Shown one piece after another: positions 1 to 7,563 of a DNA stretch of 17,470 nt. The stretch spans positions 1 to 17,470 of the forward strand of contig CAJXHW010000006.1 in NCBI GenBank assembly GCA_913054565.1, read 5' to 3'. A model generated the notes under the pieces. It was not told the origin of the DNA and searched no databases. It saw only the letters and a list, made by a program, of their open reading frames with translations. Each line of letters starts with the position of its first letter. The first letter of the stretch is position 1. A program made the translations under genes and the position numbers. The stretch is from an uncultured Kordia sp. GTDB lineage: Bacteria; Bacteroidota; Bacteroidia; Flavobacteriales; Flavobacteriaceae.

Positions 1-2
1 AT

Positions 3-320
3 ATTGATAAATCACTTTGTTTTTTAGAATCAATGGATGTGTTTTTAGGACAAAGACTTCACTCTGTTATATTTTCTAGTACAGTATTTACACCTTTTCA
101 TGCTTTAGAGTATGAACCAAAGACTTGTGATTTTTTAAATACCTAAGGCTTGAATGATTATTTAACTAGAGTTGATGAACTAGATGTAAATGCTATATTT
201 GATAAAATAAATGCATTGTATTCTCAAATAGAAAATGAACAACAAGTATTGTTTGATAAATTAACTACTGCTAAGGCAGAACAAAAGAAATGTATAGATA
301 TGTTTCTTTCTAAAGTATAA
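3..320 (+). pseudogene. Polysaccharide pyruvyl transferase, C-terminal part, interrupted by an in-frame stop
   Basis: The window opens inside a reading frame that can be followed from base 3 to a TAA at 318-320. Its first part carries the C-terminal signature of the polysaccharide pyruvyl transferase family: GQRLHSVIF, then TPFHALEYEPK and CDFLN. This family adds pyruvate ketals to, or otherwise modifies, surface sugars. A TAA at 144-146 stops the frame after CDFLNT. The same frame then continues for 57 codons as GLNDYLTRVDELD and a charged helical tail, exactly what normally follows the signature in full-length relatives. I therefore read it as one gene with a nonsense codon (possibly TTA to TAA), not two genes. 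The true C-terminus would lie 5 bases before the next start. A sequencing error would look the same. The 5' end is outside the window. Confidence 0.8.
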
Positions 321-325
321 TATAA

Positions 326-1453
326 ATGAAAGTAACAATATTACACCCCTTTACGCCTCAAGCAGCTGGTGTGGTAGAAAAAAGTGTGCCAACGTATCAT
401 AGTCAACCTCATGTTTTGGCTATGAGGAATTTAATTTCCGAAGGGCATGAATGTTCTATGGAATACTTTACGCCTAAGTTGTTCAAATACAATTATGCAA
501 ATGATGCCTTAAATTGGACTTTTTTTCCTGTAGATCTAACATTAAATGGAGATCATAAGAAATGGAAAAAACAAACTTCAAAAGCATGTTTAAAATCATA
601 TAAAAAGCATACACCAGATGTAACAATAATTAATATGTCTGGGCATTCAAGCCCGTTTTCATATGAATTATCAAAAGTAATATTAGCAAGCGGTAAAAAA
701 TATATCGCCATGTTGGGAGGACAACATTATTCTGAAAATGAAAGAAATAAGGCGTATTATAAAAATGCGCATCACATATTGGTGCATACCCATATGCAAA
801 AAAAGCAAATGGAGTCTATGGATCTATTTAAAGACAAAGATATTCGTGTTTTTCCTTTAGGAGTAGACTGTAATGTTTTTAAACCGTTAAAAAAAGAAAA
901 AAACAAAGCTCCTAAGCTATTGTATGTTGGTAGGATTGTAGAATGGAAAAGAATACATTTAGCCATAGAGGCAGTAAAAGAGTTAATGAATTCTGGTTTT
1001 GAAAATGCTACTTTAGACATCATTGGACCTGTAAGTTCAGAAAAGTATTTATTAGCTTTAAAACAATTAGTCATTGATTTAAAGCTAGAAAATAATGTTT
1101 TTTTTCTTGGTCATAAAGAGCATTCAGAATTACCAACATATTTTCAAGAGGCAGACTTATTTACATTACCAAGTGATAAAGAAACTTTCGGTATGGTTAT
1201 GATTGAGGCTATGGCTTGTGGTACGCCTGTTGCAGGTATTAATTGCCCAGGAGGTCCAGCAGATGTAATAACACATGGTGTTAATGGTGTGCTTACTTCT
1301 CCAGAAAAATATACAAAAGAAATTGTTAATTATTTTACAGATAGGCAACAGCAAAGCAAAATTTCTGAACAAGCAATATATAAAGCGGTAAGCGAATATA
1401 GTATTGAAGCTACTAGTGAAGTGTTAAAACAATCAGTAGAATCGGCATTATAA
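326..1453 (+). CDS. GT4-type glycosyltransferase (GT-B fold)
   Basis: A 375-residue cytoplasmic glycosyltransferase expected to move a sugar from a nucleotide donor to a lipid-linked polysaccharide precursor. The length suits the GT4 family. The donor-binding C-terminal half starts near residue 195 with LLYVGRIVEWK. The E-x7-E motif is complete (E286 and E294, in KETFGMVMIEAMACG) and is followed by the GGPAD loop and NGVL typical of nucleotide-sugar binding. The acceptor-side N-terminal half is divergent, with GHSSPF near residue 106 and LGGQHYSE near residue 130. No signal peptide or membrane segment is visible. The ATG lies 5 bases after the end of the broken pyruvyl transferase frame and the next gene begins 2 bases after its stop, so it belongs to a tight operon. 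Sugar specificity cannot be read from the sequence. Confidence 0.9.
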   Translation: MKVTILHPFTPQAAGVVEKSVPTYHSQPHVLAMRNLISEGHECSMEYFTPKLFKYNYANDALNWTFFPVDLTLNGDHKKWKKQTSKACLKSYKKHTPDVTIINMSGHSSPFSYELSKVILASGKKYIAMLGGQHYSENERNKAYYKNAHHILVHTHMQKKQMESMDLFKDKDIRVFPLGVDCNVFKPLKKEKNKAPKLLYVGRIVEWKRIHLAIEAVKELMNSGFENATLDIIGPVSSEKYLLALKQLVIDLKLENNVFFLGHKEHSELPTYFQEADLFTLPSDKETFGMVMIEAMACGTPVAGINCPGGPADVITHGVNGVLTSPEKYTKEIVNYFTDRQQQSKISEQAIYKAVSEYSIEATSEVLKQSVESAL

Positions 1454-1455
1454 AT

Positions 1456-2595
1456 ATGAGTATGCCAAAATACACGGTAATAATATATACGCCGCAGGAG
1501 TTAAACCACTCGTCTTTTATTCAAACAGGGCTGTTCGAGTTAGAAAAGATGGGCTTTGTTGAGGTGAAAGTAAAATTAGATATTCATAAAAATTTAGGAC
1601 GTTATATCGTTTCTGATGATAAGCATTGTAATGAAACTAAACAGGCATACCCTAAGGTGTCATTATATAAGTTAATTGATAATACTACTCAAAAAAACAT
1701 TCTTTTTGCTACAGATTTATATGATTTTGCTAATCAGTTTTCTAAAGCTGCTTTAGAGAAATGTGATGTGGTGTTTAAACGAAACTATGAAACGGAATTT
1801 GTAGAAAAATTACCAACAATTCACCAAAAAAAACTAAGAAAATTAGGCTTGAGTTTTGGTGTGCATTCTAACCATAAGAGATATGATAAGTTGTTTTTTA
1901 TAGGCTTAATGTTAAGTAATTTTAATGTAAATTATAAATGGGATCGATTTTTAATTAAACGAATCAACAATACCTACATTAAACAAAGGTCACATTGGAA
2001 TTTTATAAGTACAACTAGAAAAATAAGCCGGTTTGAAAGCCTAAATAAAGGAACAGATAACACCATATTGTTTCAAACACGTTGTTTTTTACGTGAAGAT
2101 CAACAAGATGTCATAAACATACACGAACAACGCCACCATATTATAAAGCTCTTACGCAAACATTTTTCAAACCAGTTTTTAGGAGGGTTTATACCATCAA
2201 AAATTGCTAATGAAAAATATGCTGATGCACTATCTAATGTGCCGTCAGAACCCGAACTATATTTAGATGCACTAAAAAAAGCAAAAATAGTAATCTATAC
2301 CCGTGGTTTAGCAAATTCCCCTGCATGGAAAATGGCAGAATATTGCTCACAAGGAAAAATTATTATTGCTGAACGTCTTACTACAGAACTTCCTGTGCCT
2401 TTAGAACACGGTAAAGAGCTATTGTTTTTTGATACAGATGAAGAGCTTGTTGAAAATATAAAGTTAGTATTGACTGATGAATCTCTAGGAAATGATCTTT
2501 CTGTAAATGCGAGACGATATTTTGAAAAGCATATACATCCTGCTCAAAGTGTAAAACGTATTTTAGATATAATGATAACAAAATTAGATAATTAA
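1456..2595 (+). CDS. Divergent glycosyltransferase-like protein (GT-B-like)
   Basis: A 379-residue protein without a clean catalytic signature. The last 120 residues resemble the C-terminal domain of GT1/GT4-like proteins: a strand IVIYTRG near 280, a helix with SPAWKMAEYCSQGKIIIAE, a loop with the acidic pair of HGKELLFF, then DEELVENIKLVL and NARRYFEKH. The sequence between roughly residues 60 and 250 is basic and rich in aromatic residues and is not recognised. It probably acts in the cytoplasm as a glycosyltransferase of the same polysaccharide. The start ATG at 1456 is 2 bases after the previous stop; a second ATG two codons on is possible. It ends 1 base before the next gene's TTG. The assignment rests on the C-terminal pattern and on context, so the family is only moderately sure. 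Confidence 0.7.
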   Translation: MSMPKYTVIIYTPQELNHSSFIQTGLFELEKMGFVEVKVKLDIHKNLGRYIVSDDKHCNETKQAYPKVSLYKLIDNTTQKNILFATDLYDFANQFSKAALEKCDVVFKRNYETEFVEKLPTIHQKKLRKLGLSFGVHSNHKRYDKLFFIGLMLSNFNVNYKWDRFLIKRINNTYIKQRSHWNFISTTRKISRFESLNKGTDNTILFQTRCFLREDQQDVINIHEQRHHIIKLLRKHFSNQFLGGFIPSKIANEKYADALSNVPSEPELYLDALKKAKIVIYTRGLANSPAWKMAEYCSQGKIIIAERLTTELPVPLEHGKELLFFDTDEELVENIKLVLTDESLGNDLSVNARRYFEKHIHPAQSVKRILDIMITKLDN

Positions 2596-2596
2596 T

Positions 2597-3631
2597 TTGA
2601 ACCCAATAATCATACATCACCGCTCTTCTCATCATGCTAAAAACTCTGGCTATGCACGTTTGTTAGACTTTATAGATGCAACTCAAATTCCTTCCGGAAA
2701 AAAAGTTTTGCCTTACAGAGTGGCAAAGTTGATTGGTGGTATTGTTAAACAGAATGCGGGACTATATGATACTACGAGTGTTTTAAAAGATGTAGAACTA
2801 TATAAAACATTTAAAAAAAGCAAAAAGAAGCATACAGTTGTTCATTATTTAAACGCAGAAAGAGATGTTCGTTATACAATTAGTAAATCTAAAAACTATA
2901 AGGACACTTCTTTTTGTGCTACATTTCATAAACCTCAAGAAATATTAACAGCTACTATAACTGATAATCGTTATTTACGAAAATTAAACGGCGCTATTGC
3001 AGTAGGGGCCAATCAAGTAGATTTTTTAAAAAATTGGTTAGACATTGATAATGTACAATATATTCCACACGGCGTAGATAGCACTTTTTTCAAAGAAGAT
3101 TACACAAAAAGAAAAGAAAACAACCTATTATTTGTAGGCCAGCATTTGCGTGATTTTGATGCATTAAATTATTGCATTCCTAAAATTGCTGAACGGGTTG
3201 AGAACTTTACTATACATATAGTATTAAGAAAAGATTTTAGTAAATATATTATTCCGCACCCATCAATATCAATTCATAGTGGAATTAATGATGTTCAATT
3301 AAAAGCGTTTTATCAGGAAGCAACGGCATTATTTTTACCTTTGAAAAACGTTACCGCCTGTAACTCAATTTTAGAAGCTATGGCATGTGGGGTACCTATA
3401 ATTACTACAGCAGTAGGCGGTAATTTAGAGTATTTAAAAAATACTAGGAGCATATTAGCACCTATTAATGCGTATGATTCCTTAATTGAAAAAACTATAG
3501 ACTTGTTAAAAGATGAGTCAAAAATTGAAAGAATGAGTAAAGCTTCATTAATGAGGTCTGCAGACTATGATTGGAGTGTTATATCAAAAAAGGTACTCTC
3601 TTTTTATGAAACATTAAATAATAATTATTAA
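2597..3631 (+). CDS. GT4-like glycosyltransferase with degenerate E-x7-E motif
   Basis: A 344-residue GT-B glycosyltransferase. PHGVDSTFF (near residue 156) opens the linker to the donor domain, which continues with LLFVGQHLRDFD near 175 and SILEAMACGVPIITT around 257-271, followed by GGNLEYL. In the usual E-x7-E motif the second Glu is present (E260) but the first position is Val252 (context NVTACNS). Some GT4 subfamilies vary here, so activity is not excluded. I start it at TTG 2597, one base after the preceding stop. The next in-frame ATG lies far inside the protein, and the first strand PIIIHHR starts at once after the TTG. The next gene begins one base after its stop. No membrane segment is seen. 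The acceptor and donor sugars are unknown. Confidence 0.85.
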   Translation: MNPIIIHHRSSHHAKNSGYARLLDFIDATQIPSGKKVLPYRVAKLIGGIVKQNAGLYDTTSVLKDVELYKTFKKSKKKHTVVHYLNAERDVRYTISKSKNYKDTSFCATFHKPQEILTATITDNRYLRKLNGAIAVGANQVDFLKNWLDIDNVQYIPHGVDSTFFKEDYTKRKENNLLFVGQHLRDFDALNYCIPKIAERVENFTIHIVLRKDFSKYIIPHPSISIHSGINDVQLKAFYQEATALFLPLKNVTACNSILEAMACGVPIITTAVGGNLEYLKNTRSILAPINAYDSLIEKTIDLLKDESKIERMSKASLMRSADYDWSVISKKVLSFYETLNNNY

Positions 3632-3632
3632 G

Positions 3633-4457
3633 ATGAGTGAAAAAGGATTTATATATATAGCTAATCGCCAAAAATTTATTGATGAGGCAATAATTTCTGC
3701 TCAATCATTAAAACGATTTAGTAATGAACCCATTTGTTTAATTTGTCCTAGGATATTAGTGCAGAATAACCTCGAAAAAGTTTTTGATGTTATAAAAACA
3801 GATGAAGAAATAGAAGAATATACGTACCTATCAAAAGTGATAGGTTTACAGTTAACGCCTTTTAAGAAAACTGTTTTTTTAGATTCAGATACTTTTATAA
3901 CTGATAGTATATCTGAATTATTTGATATTTTAAATCTAGTAGATTTTGCAACAACAAATGAAGTGACGATGCATACTACTACTAAAATTGAATTAAAATA
4001 TAAGCATATACTTCCAGAATTTAATAGTGGAGTTATTGTGTATAATTCAAATGAAGTAATGCAAAAGATATTTAATGATTGGTTCACAATTTGTCAATCT
4101 AACAATATAATTAATGACATGCCTGGATTAAGAGAAGCAGTAATAGATAATTTTAATGAGGTAAGGTTTTCAATATTACCAGATCAATACAATACACACG
4201 GTTTTAAATCAATGCTTATATTAAACAACAAAGTAAAGGTAATACATGAAAGGTTAGGGTATAAGTGGGGAGTAACAACACCACACTTTATGTCTTTTGA
4301 AAAAATGAATAAGTTTGCACTAAAAATCAACAAGCTAGAATATAAAAGATTATTTGTTCCAAAAGTTGGAATTATACCGTATAACTGGAGTCCTGCTAAT
4401 ATAATTTTATACGTTAAGCGGAAAATGGGGTTTAAAAGAGTTTCAAAAAGTAGATAA
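3633..4457 (+). CDS. GT-A glycosyltransferase, GT8-like nucleotide-diphospho-sugar transferase
   Basis: A 274-residue enzyme with the GT-A layout. The N-terminal strand GFIYIAN is followed by a helix with AIISAQSLKRF and by PICLICP. The metal-binding DXD motif appears as D84-S85-D86 in TVFLDSDTF. EFNSGVIVYN follows at 129-138, where GT8-like enzymes place the residues that hold the acceptor or pyrophosphate. A conserved-looking DQYN and VIHERLG follow near 190-210. The length is typical for a single-domain enzyme. It is soluble by sequence but has a basic C-terminal tail (KRKMGFKRVSKSR) that could touch the membrane. The gene starts one base after the preceding stop and is the only GT-A enzyme in the left block. 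The sugar transferred cannot be predicted. Confidence 0.8.
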   Translation: MSEKGFIYIANRQKFIDEAIISAQSLKRFSNEPICLICPRILVQNNLEKVFDVIKTDEEIEEYTYLSKVIGLQLTPFKKTVFLDSDTFITDSISELFDILNLVDFATTNEVTMHTTTKIELKYKHILPEFNSGVIVYNSNEVMQKIFNDWFTICQSNNIINDMPGLREAVIDNFNEVRFSILPDQYNTHGFKSMLILNNKVKVIHERLGYKWGVTTPHFMSFEKMNKFALKINKLEYKRLFVPKVGIIPYNWSPANIILYVKRKMGFKRVSKSR

Positions 4458-4468
4458 AATACTAATAA

Positions 4469-5653
4469 GTGAATAGTCTTAAGAAAATAATAATATTTGA
4501 TGGTTCTTTTAAAACTACTACATTTATTAACAGACTTGTAAATGGGTTGGTTAATGAATATGATGTATATATAATGGGGTTTAATGAACAATTAAATTAT
4601 AAGGTCCCAAAAGTACATTATGTGCCATTAGGATCAAATCAGAATTATTTTCGACTTGCCTATGTATCTTTAAAATATGCGTTTAAGACAAAAGAATTAA
4701 AACGTATAAATAAAGCATTTAGGCAATTAGTGCAAAGAGATAGAAAAGGGCTACAGGAACAAAATTTAGCAGTAGTACTTTCAAATATTCAACCAGATTT
4801 AATTCATTTACAATGGCTCTCTAACATTCAATTGTTTGAAAAGCATATAGCAGCTAATACTTACAAGTTTATATTAAGTCAACGAGGTTTTCACGTAAAT
4901 ATCCGACCATTTGTAAGTTCTGAAAACTTTAAATACTTACAAGAATGGTATCCGAAAATTGATGGATTTCATTCTGTTTCTAATGCCATTAAATTGGTGT
5001 CAGAAAAGATACATGCATCAGCAAATAAAATTGATCATGTGGTTTATACGGGAATTGATTTTGAGAAGTTACCTTCTAATAAGTCATTACCAACCACCAA
5101 AACATTAGAGATCATTTCTGTAGGTCGCGCCCATTGGATTAAAGGCTATAATAATGCCTTACAATCTTGTCAACTATTAAAAGAGCAGAACATAGACTTT
5201 AAGTACACCATTATTGGTGCAGCTGGAGATGAAGAGTTACAGTTTTTACGTCACGATTATGGTTTACAAAATGAAGTAGAACTATTAGGTCGCATGCCAC
5301 AAAAAGACGTCTTTGAGTGCATGCAAAACGCACATGTACTAGTGGTGTCAAGTATAGCTGAAGGCGTGCCAAATGTAGTTGTAGAGGCCATGGGACTTGG
5401 TGTCCCGGTAATCAGCACGGCGTGTGGAGGTGTGGAAGAACTGATTGAAAATAATACCAACGGCTGGTTAGTACCAACCAGAAACCCAAAAGCACTTGCT
5501 GAGGCACTTATAAAATTCAATCAATTACCGAAAACGACAATTGAAGAAATCCGCACAACAGCACGCAAAAAAGTGGAAGCACAACATTCAGAAACAAAAA
5601 TGATAGCAGATATGGAAAACTTATACAAAACTGTTATAAAAGCCAAAAGTTAG
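4469..5653 (+). CDS. GT4-family glycosyltransferase, last gene of the left block
   Basis: A 394-residue GT4 enzyme. The N-terminal acceptor domain shows DLIHLQWLS near residue 112 and SQRGFHVNI near 140. The donor domain begins around 206 with LEIISVGRAHWIKGY. The full E-x7-E motif is present (E298 and E306, in EGVPNVVVEAMGLG), then CGGVEELI and TNGWLVP. It begins with GTG at 4469, 11 bases after the previous stop. No ATG is near, and the first strand KIIIFDG follows directly, so GTG is the best start. The protein is clearly related to the product at 10688 (shared RGF-VN, HW-KG, GLQNEV and GW-VP blocks), suggesting an old duplication on either side of the central insert-like region. A hairpin with a T-run follows within 25 bases of the stop and probably ends this operon. 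Confidence 0.92.
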   Translation: MNSLKKIIIFDGSFKTTTFINRLVNGLVNEYDVYIMGFNEQLNYKVPKVHYVPLGSNQNYFRLAYVSLKYAFKTKELKRINKAFRQLVQRDRKGLQEQNLAVVLSNIQPDLIHLQWLSNIQLFEKHIAANTYKFILSQRGFHVNIRPFVSSENFKYLQEWYPKIDGFHSVSNAIKLVSEKIHASANKIDHVVYTGIDFEKLPSNKSLPTTKTLEIISVGRAHWIKGYNNALQSCQLLKEQNIDFKYTIIGAAGDEELQFLRHDYGLQNEVELLGRMPQKDVFECMQNAHVLVVSSIAEGVPNVVVEAMGLGVPVISTACGGVEELIENNTNGWLVPTRNPKALAEALIKFNQLPKTTIEEIRTTARKKVEAQHSETKMIADMENLYKTVIKAKS

Positions 5654-5660
5654 TTTATAC

Positions 5661-5684
5661 CATCATTGCGAGTGTAGTGTAACG
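5661..5684 (+). repeat. Possible left half of a split REP-like palindrome
   Basis: Just after the left operon the sequence reads CATTGCGAGTGTAGTG and then TAACG. The stretch at 6270-6293 reads TAACGGAGTGCGG and then CAATCTCATC. Placed end to end with TAACG shared, the two would form a motif like the REP-type elements I remember from Flavobacteriaceae intergenic regions. The join is inferred; only the two halves and the shared TAACG are seen directly. The left half overlaps the terminator-like hairpin listed below. Confidence 0.35.
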
Positions 5685-5704
5685 AAACGTTGCACTCTCT
5701 TTTT
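5676..5704 (+). terminator. Intrinsic terminator of the left polysaccharide operon
   Basis: AGTGTAACG (5676-5684) pairs with CGTTGCACT (5688-5696) over nine positions with one G-U pair, around an AAA loop. It is followed by CTCTTTTT. It lies 22 bases after the stop of the last left-block gene and is oriented to end that transcript. The same bases overlap a REP-like half element, so the hairpin could also come from that. Confidence 0.55.
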
Positions 5705-5737
5705 AAATATCAACACCTCCGGAACAACAATAACAAC

Positions 5738-5989
5738 CGGCCTTTCGCTATGATCTCGTAAAAAATGCGGTGAAAATGCCGTAAAAGATGATGCTGTCTG
5801 AGCGCAGTGAGTTCATCAGATTTAGGCGTCGAACAAAATTTTTAGAGACTATAGCGTCAGCCTAGCGTTTTTGGGTTCTTTTTTGGGCGATGCAAAAAAG
5901 AATAGAGCCTTAAAATAAAACGGGTAGTCTCTATAAAAAATCAGTAGTCAACCAGGTTTTGAAATTGTTTTTTAAGCAATAATAACTAA
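5738..5989. repeat. 252-bp direct repeat, copy 1
   Basis: This stretch is repeated at 6021-6272 with one difference (G at 5770, A at 6053). No open frame of useful length runs through it. It contains nested dyads. The inner one is TTCTTTTTTG (5876-5885) against CAAAAAAGAA (5893-5902), a 10-bp stem around a 7-base loop. Around it lie AGAGACTA (5844-5851) and TAGTCTCT (5925-5932). Near the left end TGATG (5789-5793) and CATCA (5814-5818) enclose CTGAGCGCAG. Such structured, non-coding units resemble intergenic repeats of Flavobacteriaceae. There are no transposase remnants. Whether it is transcribed is unknown. Confidence 0.9.
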
Positions 5990-6020
5990 GAGTATCAAAA
6001 TTAACTCTGCATTAAATTAT

Positions 6021-6272
6021 CGGCCTTTCGCTATGATCTCGTAAAAAATGCGATGAAAATGCCGTAAAAGATGATGCTGTCTGAGCGCAGTGAGTTCATC
6101 AGATTTAGGCGTCGAACAAAATTTTTAGAGACTATAGCGTCAGCCTAGCGTTTTTGGGTTCTTTTTTGGGCGATGCAAAAAAGAATAGAGCCTTAAAATA
6201 AAACGGGTAGTCTCTATAAAAAATCAGTAGTCAACCAGGTTTTGAAATTGTTTTTTAAGCAATAATAACTAA
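6021..6272. repeat. 252-bp direct repeat, copy 2
   Basis: Second copy of the unit at 5738-5989, in the same direction, at a period of 283 bases with a 31-base unique spacer (5990-6020). The inner hairpin falls at 6159-6168 with 6176-6185. The single mismatch over 252 bases points to recent duplication, or to gene conversion between the copies. The right end runs into TAACGGAGTGCGG, the possible second half of a REP-like element. Confidence 0.9.
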
Positions 6273-6293
6273 CGGAGTGCGGCAATCTCATCA
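6270..6293 (+). repeat. Possible right half of a split REP-like palindrome
   Basis: TAACGGAGTGCGG followed by CAATCTCATC directly abuts repeat copy 2. See the left half at 5661-5684. TAACG occurs at both inner borders (5680-5684 and 6270-6274), as a 5-bp target duplication would look if 5685-6274 had been inserted into one element. Confidence 0.35.
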
Positions 6294-6336
6294 AATTAAA
6301 TGCTTGTATAATGCGTACTGTCTTCTCAATGGTATC

Positions 6337-6368
6337 AAAAAAAAGGGGATGCCCAATGCATCCCCTTT
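6337..6368 (-). terminator. Intrinsic terminator of the minus-strand 249-aa gene
   Basis: Read on the minus strand, AAAGGGGATGC (6368-6358) and GCATCCCCTTT (6352-6342) form a perfect 11-bp, G+C-rich stem around a 5-base loop. The T-run continues to eight Ts (6344-6337). It begins 22 bases beyond the stop of the minus-strand gene at 6391. This is the clearest terminator in the window. The A-run on the other side of the stem is too weak to say whether it also works on the plus strand. Confidence 0.85.
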
Positions 6369-6390
6369 AAATTAATAAGCCTCAAAAACC

Positions 6391-7140
6391 TTACAAAACA
6401 TCTAAAATCTGTAAAGCATTATATGCCCCATTACGTAACGGATACTGCACCCCATTAACCTCTTGAAAAAATGCAATTTTCAATAAGTAAATAGATGTGC
6501 CAGTTCCAGTCGGTACCCCCAGGGGAGTTAAAGTTACAGGAGTAAGTACATAATTGATAGCAGTATTAAAAACAGCACTCAATTGCAAATCTTTAAGTGC
6601 TGTACTAAAATCCAAATTCAAAAACCCGCAACTCAAGCTCACGTGTGTAGCACCTTCTGGTAAACCTAAATTCTGAAGGGGGATAAAATCACTGATCACC
6701 ACCTCACCAGTAGCTGTGTTCAAACTGTAGTCTGATAAAAGCACACTGCTTAACGGCGCTTGGGCATTAAAATCAAAGCCTGATAAAGCCTCTTGCCCTG
6801 TAGCTGTTGAAAGCCCTACCGATACCTGCCGTTGTCCGCGTACAGAACTGAGATCAGCATTTTTAACACGACTCATCACTTGTGTCAATCGTGGTGTAAC
6901 ACCGGAATCTTTGGCATCTGTCAGTAGGGGCAAAATTGCTTGTCGCAACAGTTTGCCGCTAGTGGCACAATGCCCAAATTCCGTCCCGTTTTCTCGAGTG
7001 CGAATAAACGCAGGATCATTTTTAATTCGTTGAGCACTAACACCACCTTTGGTGCGTACCAAATACCCCTCTTTGCCCTTGTAAAAGGTAAGACCGTCCA
7101 GGGTGCCTTCAATCTTAATAAAGCTGTTTAATTTAGCCAT
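6391..7140 (-). CDS. Conserved-looking protein of unknown function, 249 aa
   Basis: The only convincing minus-strand gene. The protein opens with MAKLNSFIKIEGTLDG, then LTFYKGKEGYLVRTKGG (residues 15-31) and NDPAFIRTRENGTEFG near 41-56. I recall this N-terminal pattern from uncharacterised Flavobacteriia proteins, but I know no function. The first 110 residues are basic. The rest is a series of likely beta strands ending in NGVQYPLRNGAYNALQILDVL. There is no signal peptide, membrane segment or enzyme motif. Base and codon use is more G+C-rich than in the flanking glycosyltransferases. It stands alone, with its own strong terminator and opposite direction, between the 252-bp repeats and the small-ORF cluster. 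It therefore looks like a separate cassette inside the polysaccharide locus. A structural or phage-derived role is possible but unsupported. Confidence 0.85.
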   Translation of the reverse strand: MAKLNSFIKIEGTLDGLTFYKGKEGYLVRTKGGVSAQRIKNDPAFIRTRENGTEFGHCATSGKLLRQAILPLLTDAKDSGVTPRLTQVMSRVKNADLSSVRGQRQVSVGLSTATGQEALSGFDFNAQAPLSSVLLSDYSLNTATGEVVISDFIPLQNLGLPEGATHVSLSCGFLNLDFSTALKDLQLSAVFNTAINYVLTPVTLTPLGVPTGTGTSIYLLKIAFFQEVNGVQYPLRNGAYNALQILDVL

Positions 7141-7175
7141 AATAGTATATGTTTTAGGAGTACAACAGAATTTTA

Positions 7176-7210
7176 CAAAGTCTATATTGTAGAGCTATGC
7201 TAACACTCAA
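7176..7210 (-). promoter_or_regulatory. Weak candidate promoter for the minus-strand 249-aa gene
   Basis: On the minus strand TTG (7210-7208) is followed after 23 bases by TAGACTTTG (7184-7176). This resembles the Bacteroidota TTG / TAnnTTTG pair, but with one extra base inside the downstream box. It would give a leader of roughly 30 bases. Weak on sequence alone. Confidence 0.25.
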
Positions 7211-7270
7211 TCTAATTAAGCAATTAGCTTAGGGATTTGAAATGAAATTCAGAAGCCTACTAAAAGTCTG

Positions 7271-7300
7271 TTGCACTCTTGGTTAATAAATATAAATCTG
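7271..7300 (+). promoter_or_regulatory. Candidate promoter for the small-ORF cluster
   Basis: TTG (7271-7273), 19 bases, then TAAATCTG (7293-7300), which differs from the Bacteroidota -7 box TAnnTTTG at one position. It lies about 135 bases before the first tiny open frame at 7435. The rest of the gene-free stretch between 7141 and 7434 holds only a 6-bp CTAATT/AATTAG hairpin and nothing else I can recognise. Confidence 0.3.
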
Positions 7301-7434
7301 ATAAAAACAGGACTCTAACTAATGTGTAGCGCGCACATGCATAGTACTCTACATGAATTAATGACACTGATATTAAAGAACTGTGATTCAGTCTTATAAA
7401 CCTAAAACATATTGTGATACAAAGCAAGTACGCT

Positions 7435-7563
7435 ATGTCGAGAAGTGCACATAAAGACCTGTTTTATCGTATTTTTCCAGAATGTCCCAAAATTTCTGAA
7501 AATGACCAAAAGTGCCGTTTTTTGCTGATAGAGTTTAATAAAACGGATGAAGATGATGTATAG
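7435..7563 (+). CDS. Possible small protein, 42 aa, unknown
   Basis: A 42-codon frame from ATG 7435 to TAG 7561-7563. The product has a mixed, globular-looking composition: MSRSAHKDLFYRIFPECPK, then a hydrophobic CRFLLIEF and an acidic end TDEDDV. The frame reads like protein rather than random A+T-rich DNA, but it is short and I recognise no family. Its last bases overlap the 11-bp repeat array. It would be the first member of a run of tiny frames leading to the 68-aa gene at 7826. It could also be the remnant of a larger gene. Confidence 0.35.
   Translation: MSRSAHKDLFYRIFPECPKISENDQKCRFLLIEFNKTDEDDV

Noticed and set aside
144..146. Stop-codon readthrough or recoding in the pyruvyl transferase
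   Set aside because: The stop is TAA, the codon least prone to readthrough, and no stem-loop like a recoding signal was seen close behind it. A mutation or sequencing error is simpler.
3701..4087. 128-codon minus-strand open frame
   Set aside because: It lies wholly within the GT-A gene, including its DSD motif, and has no recognisable pattern.
4184..4591. 135-codon minus-strand open frame
   Set aside because: It lies across the end of one convincing glycosyltransferase gene and the start of the next, has no protein-like motif, and is a by-product of A+T-rich coding DNA.
5738..6272. CRISPR array or insertion sequence
   Set aside because: There are only two units of 252 bp, no short spacers, no terminal inverted repeats around a transposase frame, and no cas genes.
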